From Pseudomonadota bacterium (GTDB lineage: Bacteria > Pseudomonadota > Gammaproteobacteria > Steroidobacterales > Steroidobacteraceae): DNA of 38,560 bases. The notes under the pieces were generated by a model. That model worked only from the letters and a program-made list of their open reading frames with translations, was not told where the DNA came from and made no database searches. Positions 25,095-33,024 of this stretch are shown here, one piece after another. The translations under genes were made by a program, and so were the position numbers. Numbering within the stretch: the stretch's first letter is position 1; every line of letters begins with the position of its first letter. Location: the NCBI GenBank assembly GCA_023428645.1, contig JAEYXD010000001.1, positions 1 through 38,560 on the forward strand, read 5' to 3'.

Positions 25095-25490
25095 TTACAA
25101 CGTCGGCGTGTTCGCGGTGGCGTGTGTCTTCTCGTAGATCTCCTGGCAACGTACGTCGCGTAAGGCGGTTGGCTCCGCTTCGAGCCGCGGCAGTGGAATG
25201 ACTGCACCGCAGTCCACGCAGAGGCCGTACGTGCCTTCACTCATGCGCTGGAGCGCCGCCTCGATGCGCCGTAACTCGTCGGTGTCGCGCTCGATCTCGG
25301 CGAAGTTCAGATCGACGATCAGATTCGAAAACGAATCGTCCTCCATATCGCGTGCTTGCTCCGCGACGCGCACGTGCGTCTCGTCCGACGAACGCTCGAG
25401 GGTGCTGCGAATCTCGTTGCGCAATTGATCGCCGCGCTCGAGCAGGATTGTCTTGAAATGCTGGAGTTGGCTCGGGTTCAGCTGCGTCAT
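25095..25490 (-). CDS. DksA/TraR-family protein with a degenerate zinc finger
   Basis: 131 residues from ATG 25490; the frame is open upstream but MTQLNPSQLQHFK is the natural start. The coiled-coil N-terminal half (about 1-80, including ERGDQLRNEIRSTLER and DTDELRRIEAALQRM) is followed by the finger. That finger has Cys91 and Cys94 (YGLCVDCGAVIPLPRLEA) and Cys115. Where DksA has its third cysteine there is Asp112, with the spacing 3-18-3 kept (91-94-112-115). DksA-like proteins enter the RNA polymerase secondary channel and tune the stringent response; cysteine-poor relatives can work without zinc. The acidic DxxDxA tip of true DksA is not obvious. It lies 99 bp upstream of the thiolase gene, same strand. 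Confidence 0.88.
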   Translation of the reverse strand: MTQLNPSQLQHFKTILLERGDQLRNEIRSTLERSSDETHVRVAEQARDMEDDSFSNLIVDLNFAEIERDTDELRRIEAALQRMSEGTYGLCVDCGAVIPLPRLEAEPTALRDVRCQEIYEKTHATANTPTL

Positions 25491-25636
25491 GGAGGGCCGT
25501 TCCTCTGTATTCACGCTACGAAAAGAACCCCCGCAAAGCGCCACGGTTCCACCGAGCGCATTTGTGGGCAATGCCGCAGTACACTGCCGCGAATGTCAGC
25601 GCGGCTGCCGCGCCCCCAGAACGGACTTGCCGCCTG

Positions 25637-26500
25637 ATGTCTCACTTGCCCGGAATTCTGTCGATGCTCGGCGCCGTCGCCGCGTTCTCGATGATGGACG
25701 TTACGATGAAGCATCTCGTCGCGACGTACCCGCCGATGCAGGTGACGTTTCTGCGCGGCATCGCATCGCTGCCGCTGCTCATCGCGGCGGTCGGGCTGTT
25801 CGGTTCGTGGCGCAATCTCGTGCCGAACCGGTGGGGCCTGCACCTCCTCCGCGGCGTGTTGAGCGTCATGACATTGTGGACTTTCGTCTTCGCGGTCCGC
25901 GATCTCTCGCTCGCCGACGCCTACACGATTTTCATGTCGGCGCCGCTCTTGATCACGGCGCTGTCGATGCCGCTGCTCGGCGAGCACGTCGGCCCGCGAC
26001 GCTGGCTCGCGGTGCTGGTGGGATTGTGCGGCGTCGTGCTCGTTCTGAAACCGTCGGGCGCCCAATGGATCACGCTCGGCGGGTTCGCGGCCCTGGCCTC
26101 GGCGCTCGGCTATGCGTTGAACGCACTCACGATTCGCATCTTGTCGCGTACGGACTCCGGCGCTGCGACGGTCGTGTGGGCGATCACTGTCATGACGCTC
26201 ATCAGCGGCGTCGCATCCATCGAAGGTTGGGTGCCGCTCGAAGCGCAGGACTGGCCGTGGATCATCGGCCTCGGCATTGCCGGGGCGCTCGGTCAGTACT
26301 TCATCACCGAGGCATTTCGACGCGCACCGCCGCCCGTCGTCGCGCCGCTCGAATACACGGCGCTCGCCTGGGGCATGTTGTTCGATTGGGTGATCTGGAT
26401 GACCGCGCCGAGCGCACGCATGCTGGCTGGCGCGGGCGTCATCATCGCCAGCGGCCTCTATGTGTTCCACCGCGAGCGCACGCGACCTGGCGCCGCATGA
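25637..26500 (+). CDS. DMT-superfamily (EamA) transporter
   Basis: This 287-residue inner-membrane protein has ten predicted helices in two EamA repeats. The first begins ILSMLGAVAAFSMMDVTMKH and includes LHLLRGVLSVMTLWTFVFA. The second begins WITLGGFAALASALGYALNA and includes AGALGQYFITEAFRRA and VVAPLEYTALAWGMLFDW. ATG 25637 is chosen since the 25 codons upstream read as non-membrane filler. Relatives export metabolites or amino acids. It is tail to tail with a second DMT transporter, one base between stops. Confidence 0.88.
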   Translation: MSHLPGILSMLGAVAAFSMMDVTMKHLVATYPPMQVTFLRGIASLPLLIAAVGLFGSWRNLVPNRWGLHLLRGVLSVMTLWTFVFAVRDLSLADAYTIFMSAPLLITALSMPLLGEHVGPRRWLAVLVGLCGVVLVLKPSGAQWITLGGFAALASALGYALNALTIRILSRTDSGAATVVWAITVMTLISGVASIEGWVPLEAQDWPWIIGLGIAGALGQYFITEAFRRAPPPVVAPLEYTALAWGMLFDWVIWMTAPSARMLAGAGVIIASGLYVFHRERTRPGAA

Positions 26501-26501
26501 G

Positions 26502-27473
26502 TCAGTTCGTGCCGCGTCCGGTCAGCAAGGACGCCGCTTGCGTGCGCCACGCCTGCCACCGCGCACCTTGGAACAGAACCAACGCGACGCCGACGAGCAC
26601 GAGCGCGGCGGACACCGCGGCGAGCGGCGTGACGCGCTCGCCCAGCACCAGCGCACCGAGGATGAGCGCGACGACAGGATTCACGAGCGCGTAGGTCGTC
26701 ACCTTTTGCGCCGGCACGCGCGTCAACAGCCACGAGTAGCAGTTCAGCGCGATCAGACTTCCGAAGACGATCAAGTACGCGATCGCGATGATCGACGCGC
26801 CGGACACGGCGCTCACGTCGAAGCGCTGCCATTCGTCGTTGACGAAGCTCAAGCCCAACTGAAACAAGCCGCCGCCGAACATCTGCACGCACGTAAAGCT
26901 CAATACGGTCGCGCCCGTCGCGGCGCGCCGCTGCAGCAGCGTGCCGAAGCTCCAGCCGACGACCGCGCCCATCATCGCGAGCAGATGCAGCGGCTGCGCC
27001 TGGCCCGCGAGCGTGCGCGTATGCAGGATGATCGTCGCGACGCCGACGATCGCCACGGCGATACCGAGCAGCGCCTGCAGCGACGGCGCGCGCTTGCTGA
27101 ACATCAACCAATCGATGATGGCGACGATGACCGGCATGGCGGTGACGATGAGCGCGGCGATGCCCGAAGGAATGCCTTGCTGCGCCCAAATCACCAAGCC
27201 ATTGCCGATACCGGACAAGAGCACGCCGCAGACCAGGCCCATTGGCATATTCACGCCCGCGAGCGGAGCCCGCGGTGCGCGCCACAGCAGCCAGCCGTAC
27301 AACAATGCCGCGGCGATCAGGAACCGCGCGGCCCCGCTGATGAAGGGTGGCACCGTCTGAATCGCGAACACGATGGCGAGATACGTCGTGCCCCAGATGA
27401 CATAAATACCGGCGAACGCCGCCAGCATCGCGAGAGTGGCGCGGGCCGATCGAGACATGGAGCCGGTCAGCAT
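26502..27473 (-). CDS. DMT-superfamily (EamA/YedA-like) transporter
   Basis: About 323 residues and ten helices in two EamA repeats (AGIYVIWGTTYLAIVFAI, AARFLIAAALLYGWLLW, GIPSGIAALIVTAMPVIVAI in the first; MMGAVVGWSFGTLLQRRA, NCYSWLLTRVPAQKVTTYAL, NPVVALILGALVLGERVTP in the second). Starts at 27509, 27473 and 27458 are all open; 27473 is a compromise and 27458 gives the most typical N-terminus. It diverges from a MocR-type regulator across about 120 bp, the usual sign that the regulator controls it. Substrate is unknown. Confidence 0.87.
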   Translation of the reverse strand: MLTGSMSRSARATLAMLAAFAGIYVIWGTTYLAIVFAIQTVPPFISGAARFLIAAALLYGWLLWRAPRAPLAGVNMPMGLVCGVLLSGIGNGLVIWAQQGIPSGIAALIVTAMPVIVAIIDWLMFSKRAPSLQALLGIAVAIVGVATIILHTRTLAGQAQPLHLLAMMGAVVGWSFGTLLQRRAATGATVLSFTCVQMFGGGLFQLGLSFVNDEWQRFDVSAVSGASIIAIAYLIVFGSLIALNCYSWLLTRVPAQKVTTYALVNPVVALILGALVLGERVTPLAAVSAALVLVGVALVLFQGARWQAWRTQAASLLTGRGTN

Positions 27474-27530
27474 GATGATGCACTCTGCCGTGGTGGACGG
27501 GAGCAGCACAGATTCAGGTAGACTGAGGAA

Positions 27531-27562
27531 GCGCCAATACAGTCACGAACAGACCTTGGCGC
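27531..27562. promoter_or_regulatory. Inverted repeat in the transporter/MocR divergent region
   Basis: GCGCCAA (27531-27537) and TTGGCGC (27556-27562) are perfect inverted copies with centres 25 bp apart, between the divergent DMT transporter and MocR genes. It could be the regulator's site, though MocR proteins often use direct repeats. Confidence 0.35.
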
Positions 27563-27595
27563 ACTCGATTCGAACGCTGCCGTGAGTCCGCCGTC

Positions 27596-29035
27596 ATGTC
27601 TTCGAGCCCACCGCTCCTGTACGAACGTGTTGCGAGCCTCGTCGAAAAGCAGATCGCCTCGGGCGCACTGCGCACGAACGAGCGCATTCCATCCGTGCGC
27701 TCGATGAGCCGCACGGCGCGTGTCAGCGTATCGACGGTCGTGCAGGCCTACGTGCACCTGGAAAGCATCGGGTTGATCGAAGCGCGGCCGCAGTCGGGGT
27801 TCTATGTGCGGCCGCCGAGCCCCTCCCTGCTGCCGCAGCCGCGGCCGAAGATCACACGCTCGCGTCGACCGATTTCCGTCGCGGCCGAGGTGCTGGATAC
27901 CTGCCGAGCGGCATTGAACCGCCCCGACATCGTGGCGCTGAACGGCGCGTTCACCTCGCCCACGCAGTATCCGAACCGCCGTCTCAACAATCTCATCCGC
28001 GAGGTGCTGCGCGACGATCCGCTGCATGCGGGCGAATTGATCGCGCCGCCGGGCGACGCCGAGCTGCGACGCCAGATCGCAAAGCGCATGGCGCTCGCCG
28101 GCGCCCCGACCGATCCGGATCACGTCGTGATCACGAGCGGCACGATGGATGCGATCACGCTCTCGCTCCAAGTGCTGTGCCAGCCCGGCGACACGGTGCT
28201 CGTCGAATCGCCCACGTACTTCGGCTTGCTGCAAGTGATCGAGCATCTGCGCCTGAAGGTGGTCGAGGTGCCGAACCGGCCCGGCGAAGGCATCGATGTC
28301 GATGCCGTGCGCGCGATGGCTCGAACGACGCGACTCGCCGCGGCCGTGCTGATGCCGAACTTCAGCAATCCCGTGGGCGCGCTCACCTCCGACGAAGCAA
28401 AGCGCGAGATCGTCGCCGCGCTCGCGGAGAAGGAAGTCCCGATCATCGAGGACGACATCTACGGCGATCTGCATCACGCGAGCCGCCGGCCGCCCTCGAT
28501 GCGCGCATTCGACGACACGGGTCTCGTGATTTCGTGCGGGTCCGTGTCGAAGACGATCGCGCTCGGCTATCGCATCGGCTGGGCCGTTACGCCCGCCTTC
28601 CACGCGGACATTGCCAGGGCGAAGTTCTATTCGTCCGTCGCTGCCCCGACGCTGCAGCAGCGCGTGCTCGCTCGCTACTACGCGAGCGGCGGATACGATC
28701 GTTACCTGCGAGGAGTGCGCGGCCTGCTCGCGGCGAACTCGCAATGTTTCATCGATGCCATCGCTCGCCATTTCCCCGAAGGCACGCGCATGACGCGCCC
28801 GGCGGGAGGCATCGTGCTGTGGGTCGAGCTGCCGCGAAATGTCGATGGCGCGGAGCTGTTCAAGACCGCACTGGCGAGCCGCATCGGTATTGCGCCCGGC
28901 ATCGTGTTCTCGGCCAAAGGCGAATATCGCAACTACATACGCCTCAGCTGCGGGCTGCCGTGGACGACCACGATCGAGCGAGCGCTCGTCAATCTTGGAC
29001 GACTCGTGGCGACGACGGCCCGCGCAGGCGAGTGA
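27596..29035 (+). CDS. MocR-type regulator: GntR HTH fused to an aminotransferase-like domain
   Basis: 479 residues, the usual MocR length. The N-terminal winged helix GntR domain (about 5-72) has YERVASLVEKQIASGAL, IPSVRSMSRTARVSVSTVVQ and LESIGLIEARPQSGFYV. A linker follows, then a fold-type I PLP domain with VITSGTMDAI, ESPTYFG, NFSNPVG, EDDIYGD and the PLP-binding Lys319 in SCGSVSKTIALGYRIGW. Such proteins act as regulators sensing PLP or an amino compound, commonly controlling a divergent transporter or PLP-related gene; here the DMT transporter is the obvious target. Confidence 0.93.
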   Translation: MSSSPPLLYERVASLVEKQIASGALRTNERIPSVRSMSRTARVSVSTVVQAYVHLESIGLIEARPQSGFYVRPPSPSLLPQPRPKITRSRRPISVAAEVLDTCRAALNRPDIVALNGAFTSPTQYPNRRLNNLIREVLRDDPLHAGELIAPPGDAELRRQIAKRMALAGAPTDPDHVVITSGTMDAITLSLQVLCQPGDTVLVESPTYFGLLQVIEHLRLKVVEVPNRPGEGIDVDAVRAMARTTRLAAAVLMPNFSNPVGALTSDEAKREIVAALAEKEVPIIEDDIYGDLHHASRRPPSMRAFDDTGLVISCGSVSKTIALGYRIGWAVTPAFHADIARAKFYSSVAAPTLQQRVLARYYASGGYDRYLRGVRGLLAANSQCFIDAIARHFPEGTRMTRPAGGIVLWVELPRNVDGAELFKTALASRIGIAPGIVFSAKGEYRNYIRLSCGLPWTTTIERALVNLGRLVATTARAGE

Positions 29036-29092
29036 ACGGCGGAACGCGAGCCCCTGCTCCACGACCGCCGTCCACGCCATTTCCACATCACC

Positions 29093-29278
29093 TCACAAGT
29101 CCGCGCGATTCGACGGGCGCGCGACTTGCGCAAGCGTCGGCACGGATTGCACGTCGAACTCCGTGACGGTCACTTCTCCGTTCGGCACCGGCAGCGCCTG
29201 TTCCGCGCTGCGCTGAAACACAGCGAACGACGCCAGATTGATTGCGACCGCGGCCGCTGCTGCAATGAAATTCCTCAT
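29093..29278 (-). CDS. Miniature exported or membrane-anchored protein, unknown
   Basis: 61 residues. It has an excellent ribosome-binding site (GGGAGGAG, 3-4 bases before ATG) and an N-terminal signal or anchor (MRNFIAAAAAVAINLASFAV). A short tail of about 40 residues (NGEVTVTEFDVQSVPTLAQV) follows. Its start overlaps the stop of the gene before it by 4 bp (ATGA), so the two are translationally coupled. No family is recognised. Confidence 0.65.
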   Translation of the reverse strand: MRNFIAAAAAVAINLASFAVFQRSAEQALPVPNGEVTVTEFDVQSVPTLAQVARPSNRADL

Positions 29279-29457
29279 GACTCCTCCCTACATTCGAGCG
29301 TGGACGACGACCTCCCGCCACCGTGCACGTCGTCAGGATCAGCTTCGGGACGAATTCGCTGCGGCTCGAACACCGCCAGGTGCAAGCGCTGCTCGCGCTC
29401 CAGCCTGCGCCGGTCCGCCTCGAGTTTCGCCGCGACCAAGAACAGATATTCGTCCAT
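29275..29457 (-). CDS. Small charged helical protein, unknown
   Basis: 60 residues from ATG 29457, chosen for the GGAGG six bases upstream; the frame extends eight codons further. The N-terminal half is a charged helix (MDEYLFLVAAKLEADRRRLE) and the C-terminal half is Pro/Asp/Gly/Ser-rich. It is the first gene of a two-gene unit with the exported miniature protein and diverges from a LysR regulator. Function is unknown. Confidence 0.6.
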   Translation of the reverse strand: MDEYLFLVAAKLEADRRRLEREQRLHLAVFEPQRIRPEADPDDVHGGGRSSSTLECREES

Positions 29458-29545
29458 GAGCGCCTCCGGCCAACTGTGCATATCAGTGATGGGCGGCTAG
29501 AGTAGGGGCGAACCCATGGGGGCACTAGCTACTCTTTGTGCACGA

Positions 29546-29570
29546 GATCCATGACTCGGAGTCATAGATC
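29546..29570. promoter_or_regulatory. 25-bp palindrome, likely LysR operator
   Basis: The layout is GATC-N-ATGACTC-G-GAGTCAT-N-GATC, symmetrical at every position except the two N bases. It contains T-N11-A (29552-29564), the classic LysR-type box. It lies 44 bp upstream of the LysR gene and 89 bp upstream of the divergent miniature genes, so it could control both. Confidence 0.65.
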
Positions 29571-29613
29571 GAACACTTGAAATCCGCCCAAAAATGTCAG
29601 GGTTTAGCGAGCG

Positions 29614-30522
29614 ATGAAGCGCCTGCCGGTCGGCCCTCTACGCGCCTTCGATGTCGCGGCTCGAACGTTGAATCTGAGCGCCGCCGCGAACGAACTGAAC
29701 GTGACTCACGCGGCCGTCAGTAGACAGGTCAAGCAGCTTGAGCAGCGGCTGGGCACGAAACTGTTCGAGCGACTGCCACGCGGACTGAAGCTCACCGCGC
29801 ACGGCACGCTGCTCGCGGCCGGGACTCGCGAAGCGTTCGATCGGCTCGCGAGCGCGATCGAGGATGTCTCCACGCCGACGATCCGCCGCAAACTGACGAT
29901 CACGACGTTTGCGTCGCTCGCCGCACGCTGGCTGATGCCGCGCATACAGGCGTTCGCCATGAAATTCCCGGACATCGATCTGCAAGTGAGCACGACGGCG
30001 CGGCTCGTGGACTTCGCGCGCGAGGATGTCGACATCGGCATCCGCTTCGGCCACGGCCGCTACCCCAGCCTGCACGTCGTGAGCTTGCTGGCGCCGAAGG
30101 AAATCATCGTGTGCGCGCCCGAATTGCTGAAACGCGGCCCGCCCTTGCGCACGTTCGCCGATCTCGAGCATCACACGCTGTTGCACGATGATTCGTATCG
30201 CAGCTGGTCGCGTTGGCTCGAAGCGGTGGGCGCGAATGGCGTGAATGCGCGCCGCGGCATCATCTGCGGCGATCGCAACGCGATGCTGCAAGCGGCGCTC
30301 GAAGGTCAAGGCGTTGCGATCGCCTCCACGGTGTTCAGCGGCAGCGATCTCGCGGCGCGGCGCCTCGTGCAGGTGTTCGCAGAGGAAGTGCCGTCCGAGT
30401 TTTCGATTTACGCGGTGTGTCTACCGCGGCGACTCGACGATCCGCTGGTCGCGGGCGTGCTCGATTGGCTTGCGCAGGAAGCGCATACGATGGGGAGCCC
30501 GCGCCCCGCGCCGGCACCCTGA
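29614..30522 (+). CDS. LysR-family regulator (GcvA-like)
   Basis: 302 residues. The N-terminal winged HTH (about 1-65) reads LPVGPLRAFDVAARTLNLSA, AANELNVTHAAVSRQVKQLE and LGTKLFERLPRGLKLTAHG. The C-terminal periplasmic-binding-like effector domain includes LTITTFASLAARWLMPRIQAF and DVDIGIRFGHGRYPSLHV, patterns typical of the GcvA/AmpR group. Targets are probably the divergent small genes across the shared palindrome. The effector is unknown. Confidence 0.92.
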   Translation: MKRLPVGPLRAFDVAARTLNLSAAANELNVTHAAVSRQVKQLEQRLGTKLFERLPRGLKLTAHGTLLAAGTREAFDRLASAIEDVSTPTIRRKLTITTFASLAARWLMPRIQAFAMKFPDIDLQVSTTARLVDFAREDVDIGIRFGHGRYPSLHVVSLLAPKEIIVCAPELLKRGPPLRTFADLEHHTLLHDDSYRSWSRWLEAVGANGVNARRGIICGDRNAMLQAALEGQGVAIASTVFSGSDLAARRLVQVFAEEVPSEFSIYAVCLPRRLDDPLVAGVLDWLAQEAHTMGSPRPAPAP

Positions 30523-30542
30523 GTGCGCGAATCTCGCCGCGA

Positions 30543-30914
30543 CTATTGCTTCTTGAAGAGCGCCTCGAGCTCGGCCTTGGCCTTCTCGGCGGCCGACGGC
30601 TCGGCGCCCGCGGGCTTCGCGCCGCCGAACAAGGCATCGAGATCCGCTTTCGCCTGCGCGGCGGCGGCGGCGCCCGCGGTGGAATAGACGCCTGGCCGCG
30701 GCTTGAAGTAATCGCAGAAGTTCGCCCGCTCCTTGTCCTTCACTTCCTCGGCGATCGGCTCGCGGCAATGCTTCGCGACCGACGTGTTGTAGAACTCGCA
30801 CAGCTTGCAAACGTGCAGCTCCGCGCCGCACTGCTTGCACTCGTCGAGGCGGCGGAGCGGCAGACTCAACGCCGCAAGCGAGTGGCCGCACTTCCAGCAA
30901 ACGAGCTCGGTCAT
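30543..30914 (-). CDS. Eight-cysteine zinc-ribbon protein with duplicated C-terminal helix
   Basis: 123 residues. Cysteines at 6, 9, 26, 29, 36, 39, 50 and 67 form CxxC pairs (CWKCG, ECKQCG, HVCKLC) plus HCRE and FCDYF, enough for two zinc sites in a rubredoxin-like or double-ribbon fold. After an Ala/Lys-rich spacer, an amphipathic motif occurs twice: AKADLDALFGG and AKAELEALFKK. Related small proteins are common in gammaproteobacteria but unnamed; binding to nucleic acid or a protein partner is a guess. It starts 6 bp after the VOC gene, same strand. Confidence 0.8.
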   Translation of the reverse strand: MTELVCWKCGHSLAALSLPLRRLDECKQCGAELHVCKLCEFYNTSVAKHCREPIAEEVKDKERANFCDYFKPRPGVYSTAGAAAAAQAKADLDALFGGAKPAGAEPSAAEKAKAELEALFKKQ

Positions 30915-30920
30915 GCTGCG

Positions 30921-31337
30921 TCAGCCGTGGGTCGCGATCTCGTCGTAACCGCGACCGAGGAATTGAATGAGACAGATCCCGTGGCCGAACGGATCGGCGA
31001 GCATGGCGATGCGGCCCCAATTGTTGGTGCGAATCTGCCCTTCCAGCCGCGCGCCCGCGTTGCGCGCGCGGTCGACGGCCCCTTCGATCTCATCGACGAT
31101 GAAGTCGAGGTGTACGGGCGTCCAGTGTCGCGCGTACGAGCGCAGGTGCCGGCTGGTGGGCGATGCCGCCGTGCCGTTCGGCTTCGCCAGCAGATAGATC
31201 GGTGCGTTGCCGCCGACCAGCTCGATCGAGTCATGGCCGAACTTCCGGCCGATCTCGAGGCCGAGCGCCTTGGTGTAGAACTCCGCGGCTTTCACGACGT
31301 CGTCGACGTCGATGTTCACGAGCATGCGTACGGTCAT
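30921..31337 (-). CDS. VOC superfamily (glyoxalase/bleomycin-resistance-like) protein
   Basis: 138 residues from ATG 31337, with GAGG before it; upstream codons read as filler. The first repeat is MLVNIDVDDVVKAAEFYTKA with GHDSIELVGGNAPIYLLAKP. The second is WTPVHLDFIVDEIEGAVDRA ending AMLADPFGHGICLIQFLGRG, where the His and Gln/Glu ligand positions sit. A role in small-molecule modification or binding is likely; substrate is unknown. It shares an operon with the zinc-ribbon gene and diverges from pirin. Confidence 0.87.
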   Translation of the reverse strand: MTVRMLVNIDVDDVVKAAEFYTKALGLEIGRKFGHDSIELVGGNAPIYLLAKPNGTAASPTSRHLRSYARHWTPVHLDFIVDEIEGAVDRARNAGARLEGQIRTNNWGRIAMLADPFGHGICLIQFLGRGYDEIATHG

Positions 31338-31525
31338 GCGGACCTCAGTGTGTGTGAGGCACGAGAGATTAACGGACCAAAGAGCCAGGAGCGACAGGGC
31401 GAGGCGATGGGAGTCGGCGACAGTCGTTTGCTCGCGCGCCTGTGCGGACTTCGCGTACAACGGGCATATATATCATTCCCGTAACACCGCTGATCTTCGT
31501 CGGCATCCATGCAAATCTCTCCTCC

Positions 31526-32431
31526 ATGAACACCACACTCTCGACTCCCACGACTTTGCAACCGCGCCGCGTCGCCCGCGTCATCGATGCCTTGAGCACG
31601 ATCGAAGGCGGCGGTTTTCCCGTGCGGCGTCCCTTTCCCATTGCCGGGTTCAGCCATTTCGATCCGTTCCTGCTGATCGATCATCTGGGCCCCGTCGACT
31701 GGCCGCCGGGCGGCGCGATCGGCGCGCCTGATCATCCGCATCGCGGCTTCGAAACCGTGACCTACGTATTGCAGGGCGAGAACGAGCATCGCGATTCGTT
31801 CGGCAACGCCGACGTGCTGCGCGCCGGCGACGTGCAATGGATGACGGCAGGCGGTGGCGTCATTCATTCGGAAATGCCGACGCCGGCCTTCAAACAAAGC
31901 GGCGGCGTTCAGCAAGGATTTCAAATCTGGGTGAATCTGCCGGCGGCCGACAAGATGATGCGGCCGCGCTACCAAACGCTGCGGGCAAACCAGATTCCGG
32001 AGGCACAGTCCGCCGATGGGCTCGCGCGCGTGCGCGTGATCGCTGGCGAAGCGCTCGGCGTCGCCGCCCGGATCGACACCCGCGTGCCGATCCAGATGCT
32101 GCATTACACGCTGCAGCCAGGCGCACGGGTCGAGCAAAGCGTCCCGAGCGATCAGAATGGCTTGGTGTACGTTTTCAAGGGCACGGCGTTGATCGGGGAA
32201 CGCGAAATTCGCGCCGGACAGGCTGCCCTGCTCGGCTCGGGAGATGCGGTCGACCTGGGGACGCCCACGAATGCCGAGGAGGCCGCGGAGCTCCTATTGC
32301 TCTCCGGCAAGCCGCTACACGAGCCCGTCGCGCGCTACGGCCCGTTCGTGATGAACACGCGGGAGCAGATCGAGCAGGCGTTCCGCGATTATCAGAGCGG
32401 GCAGTTCGGCGTCATCCCCGACCGCGCGTAG
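31526..32431 (+). CDS. Pirin-family protein (bicupin)
   Basis: 301 residues from ATG 31526; the frame opens 28 codons earlier without a better start. The N-terminal cupin carries the pirin metal ligands His70 and His72 (APDHPHRGFETVTYVLQG) and His114 and Glu116 (GGGVIHSEMP). QGFQIWVNLP and the C-terminal pirin domain (NGLVYVFKGTALIGEREI, LLLSGKPLHEPVARYGPFVM) follow. Bacterial pirins have been linked to quercetin oxidation and to regulation of central metabolism or stress; which applies here is unknown. An AT-rich patch (CATATATATC, 31465-31474) could hold the -10. Confidence 0.92.
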   Translation: MNTTLSTPTTLQPRRVARVIDALSTIEGGGFPVRRPFPIAGFSHFDPFLLIDHLGPVDWPPGGAIGAPDHPHRGFETVTYVLQGENEHRDSFGNADVLRAGDVQWMTAGGGVIHSEMPTPAFKQSGGVQQGFQIWVNLPAADKMMRPRYQTLRANQIPEAQSADGLARVRVIAGEALGVAARIDTRVPIQMLHYTLQPGARVEQSVPSDQNGLVYVFKGTALIGEREIRAGQAALLGSGDAVDLGTPTNAEEAAELLLLSGKPLHEPVARYGPFVMNTREQIEQAFRDYQSGQFGVIPDRA

Positions 32432-32444
32432 CCGGGACTTTCCA

Positions 32445-32858
32445 TCACGCCTTCAGCTCGTGGGGCTTCGCAAGATCGTGCTCGAGCAGTCGGGCTTCGA
32501 TCTTGCGGCCTTCGGCGAAGTAGTAGATGAGATACGCGACGCCGACGCCGCCAGGCACGAGGCCGATCATGCCTTCGCTCGTGCCGGTCGCGCGCATCGC
32601 GATCATCACGCCGATGCCGACGAAGAACCAGACGAGCCCGGGGAGCAGCGACGTGGTGCGCCGCCGTCGAGGTTCGAGCAGCTCGATCGGCAGGGGCGGC
32701 AACTCCATGCCGCGCTCGATCGCGGCCATGCGCTCCTCGTGATGCGTCTCCATCAGATAGCGCCGCTTCTTGTAGTTCAGCACCAGATAGACGATGAGCG
32801 CGGCGATCGGCAGCCCCGTGCCCGCCAGGATCCCGACGATGGGAATGTACTCTTCCAT
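32445..32858 (-). CDS. Two-helix membrane protein next to the ECF sigma gene (DUF6249-like)
   Basis: 137 residues. An N-terminal helix (IVGILAGTGLPIAALIVYLV) is followed by a basic cytoplasmic loop (NYKKRRYLMETHHEERMAAI, then ERGMELPPLP). Two more hydrophobic stretches (LLPGLVWFFVGIGVMIAM and LVPGGVGVAYLIYYF) precede a charged tail. Proteins of this look are regularly found beside ECF sigma factors, as here, where it diverges from one and may be part of its regulon. The exact role is unknown. Confidence 0.8.
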   Translation of the reverse strand: MEEYIPIVGILAGTGLPIAALIVYLVLNYKKRRYLMETHHEERMAAIERGMELPPLPIELLEPRRRRTTSLLPGLVWFFVGIGVMIAMRATGTSEGMIGLVPGGVGVAYLIYYFAEGRKIEARLLEHDLAKPHELKA

Positions 32859-32890
32859 ATGAAGTCGCCTCGAAATTGCGTTGCGTTTAC

Positions 32891-32917
32891 GACGCTCGAA
32901 CCCCGCTGCAAGGTTGC
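32891..32917 (-). promoter_or_regulatory. Candidate ECF-type promoter for the membrane protein gene
   Basis: On the minus strand GCAACC (32917-32912) is followed 17 bp later by CGTC (32894-32891), close to the AACC-N16/17-CGTC style of ECF promoters. It lies 33 bp upstream of the ATG. The 9-bp CGCAACCTT also occurs in the opposite direction at 33003-33011, just before the sigma gene. Confidence 0.4.
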
Positions 32918-33024
32918 GGCCGGCGAATGGCGGTGAACGACCGATAAGCGCCAGCCCCCTGCCGACTACGCCGCAGCGTATCTCATTAGAGTGTTTGCCA
33001 TTCGCAACCTTCTTCGGGGCTCCC

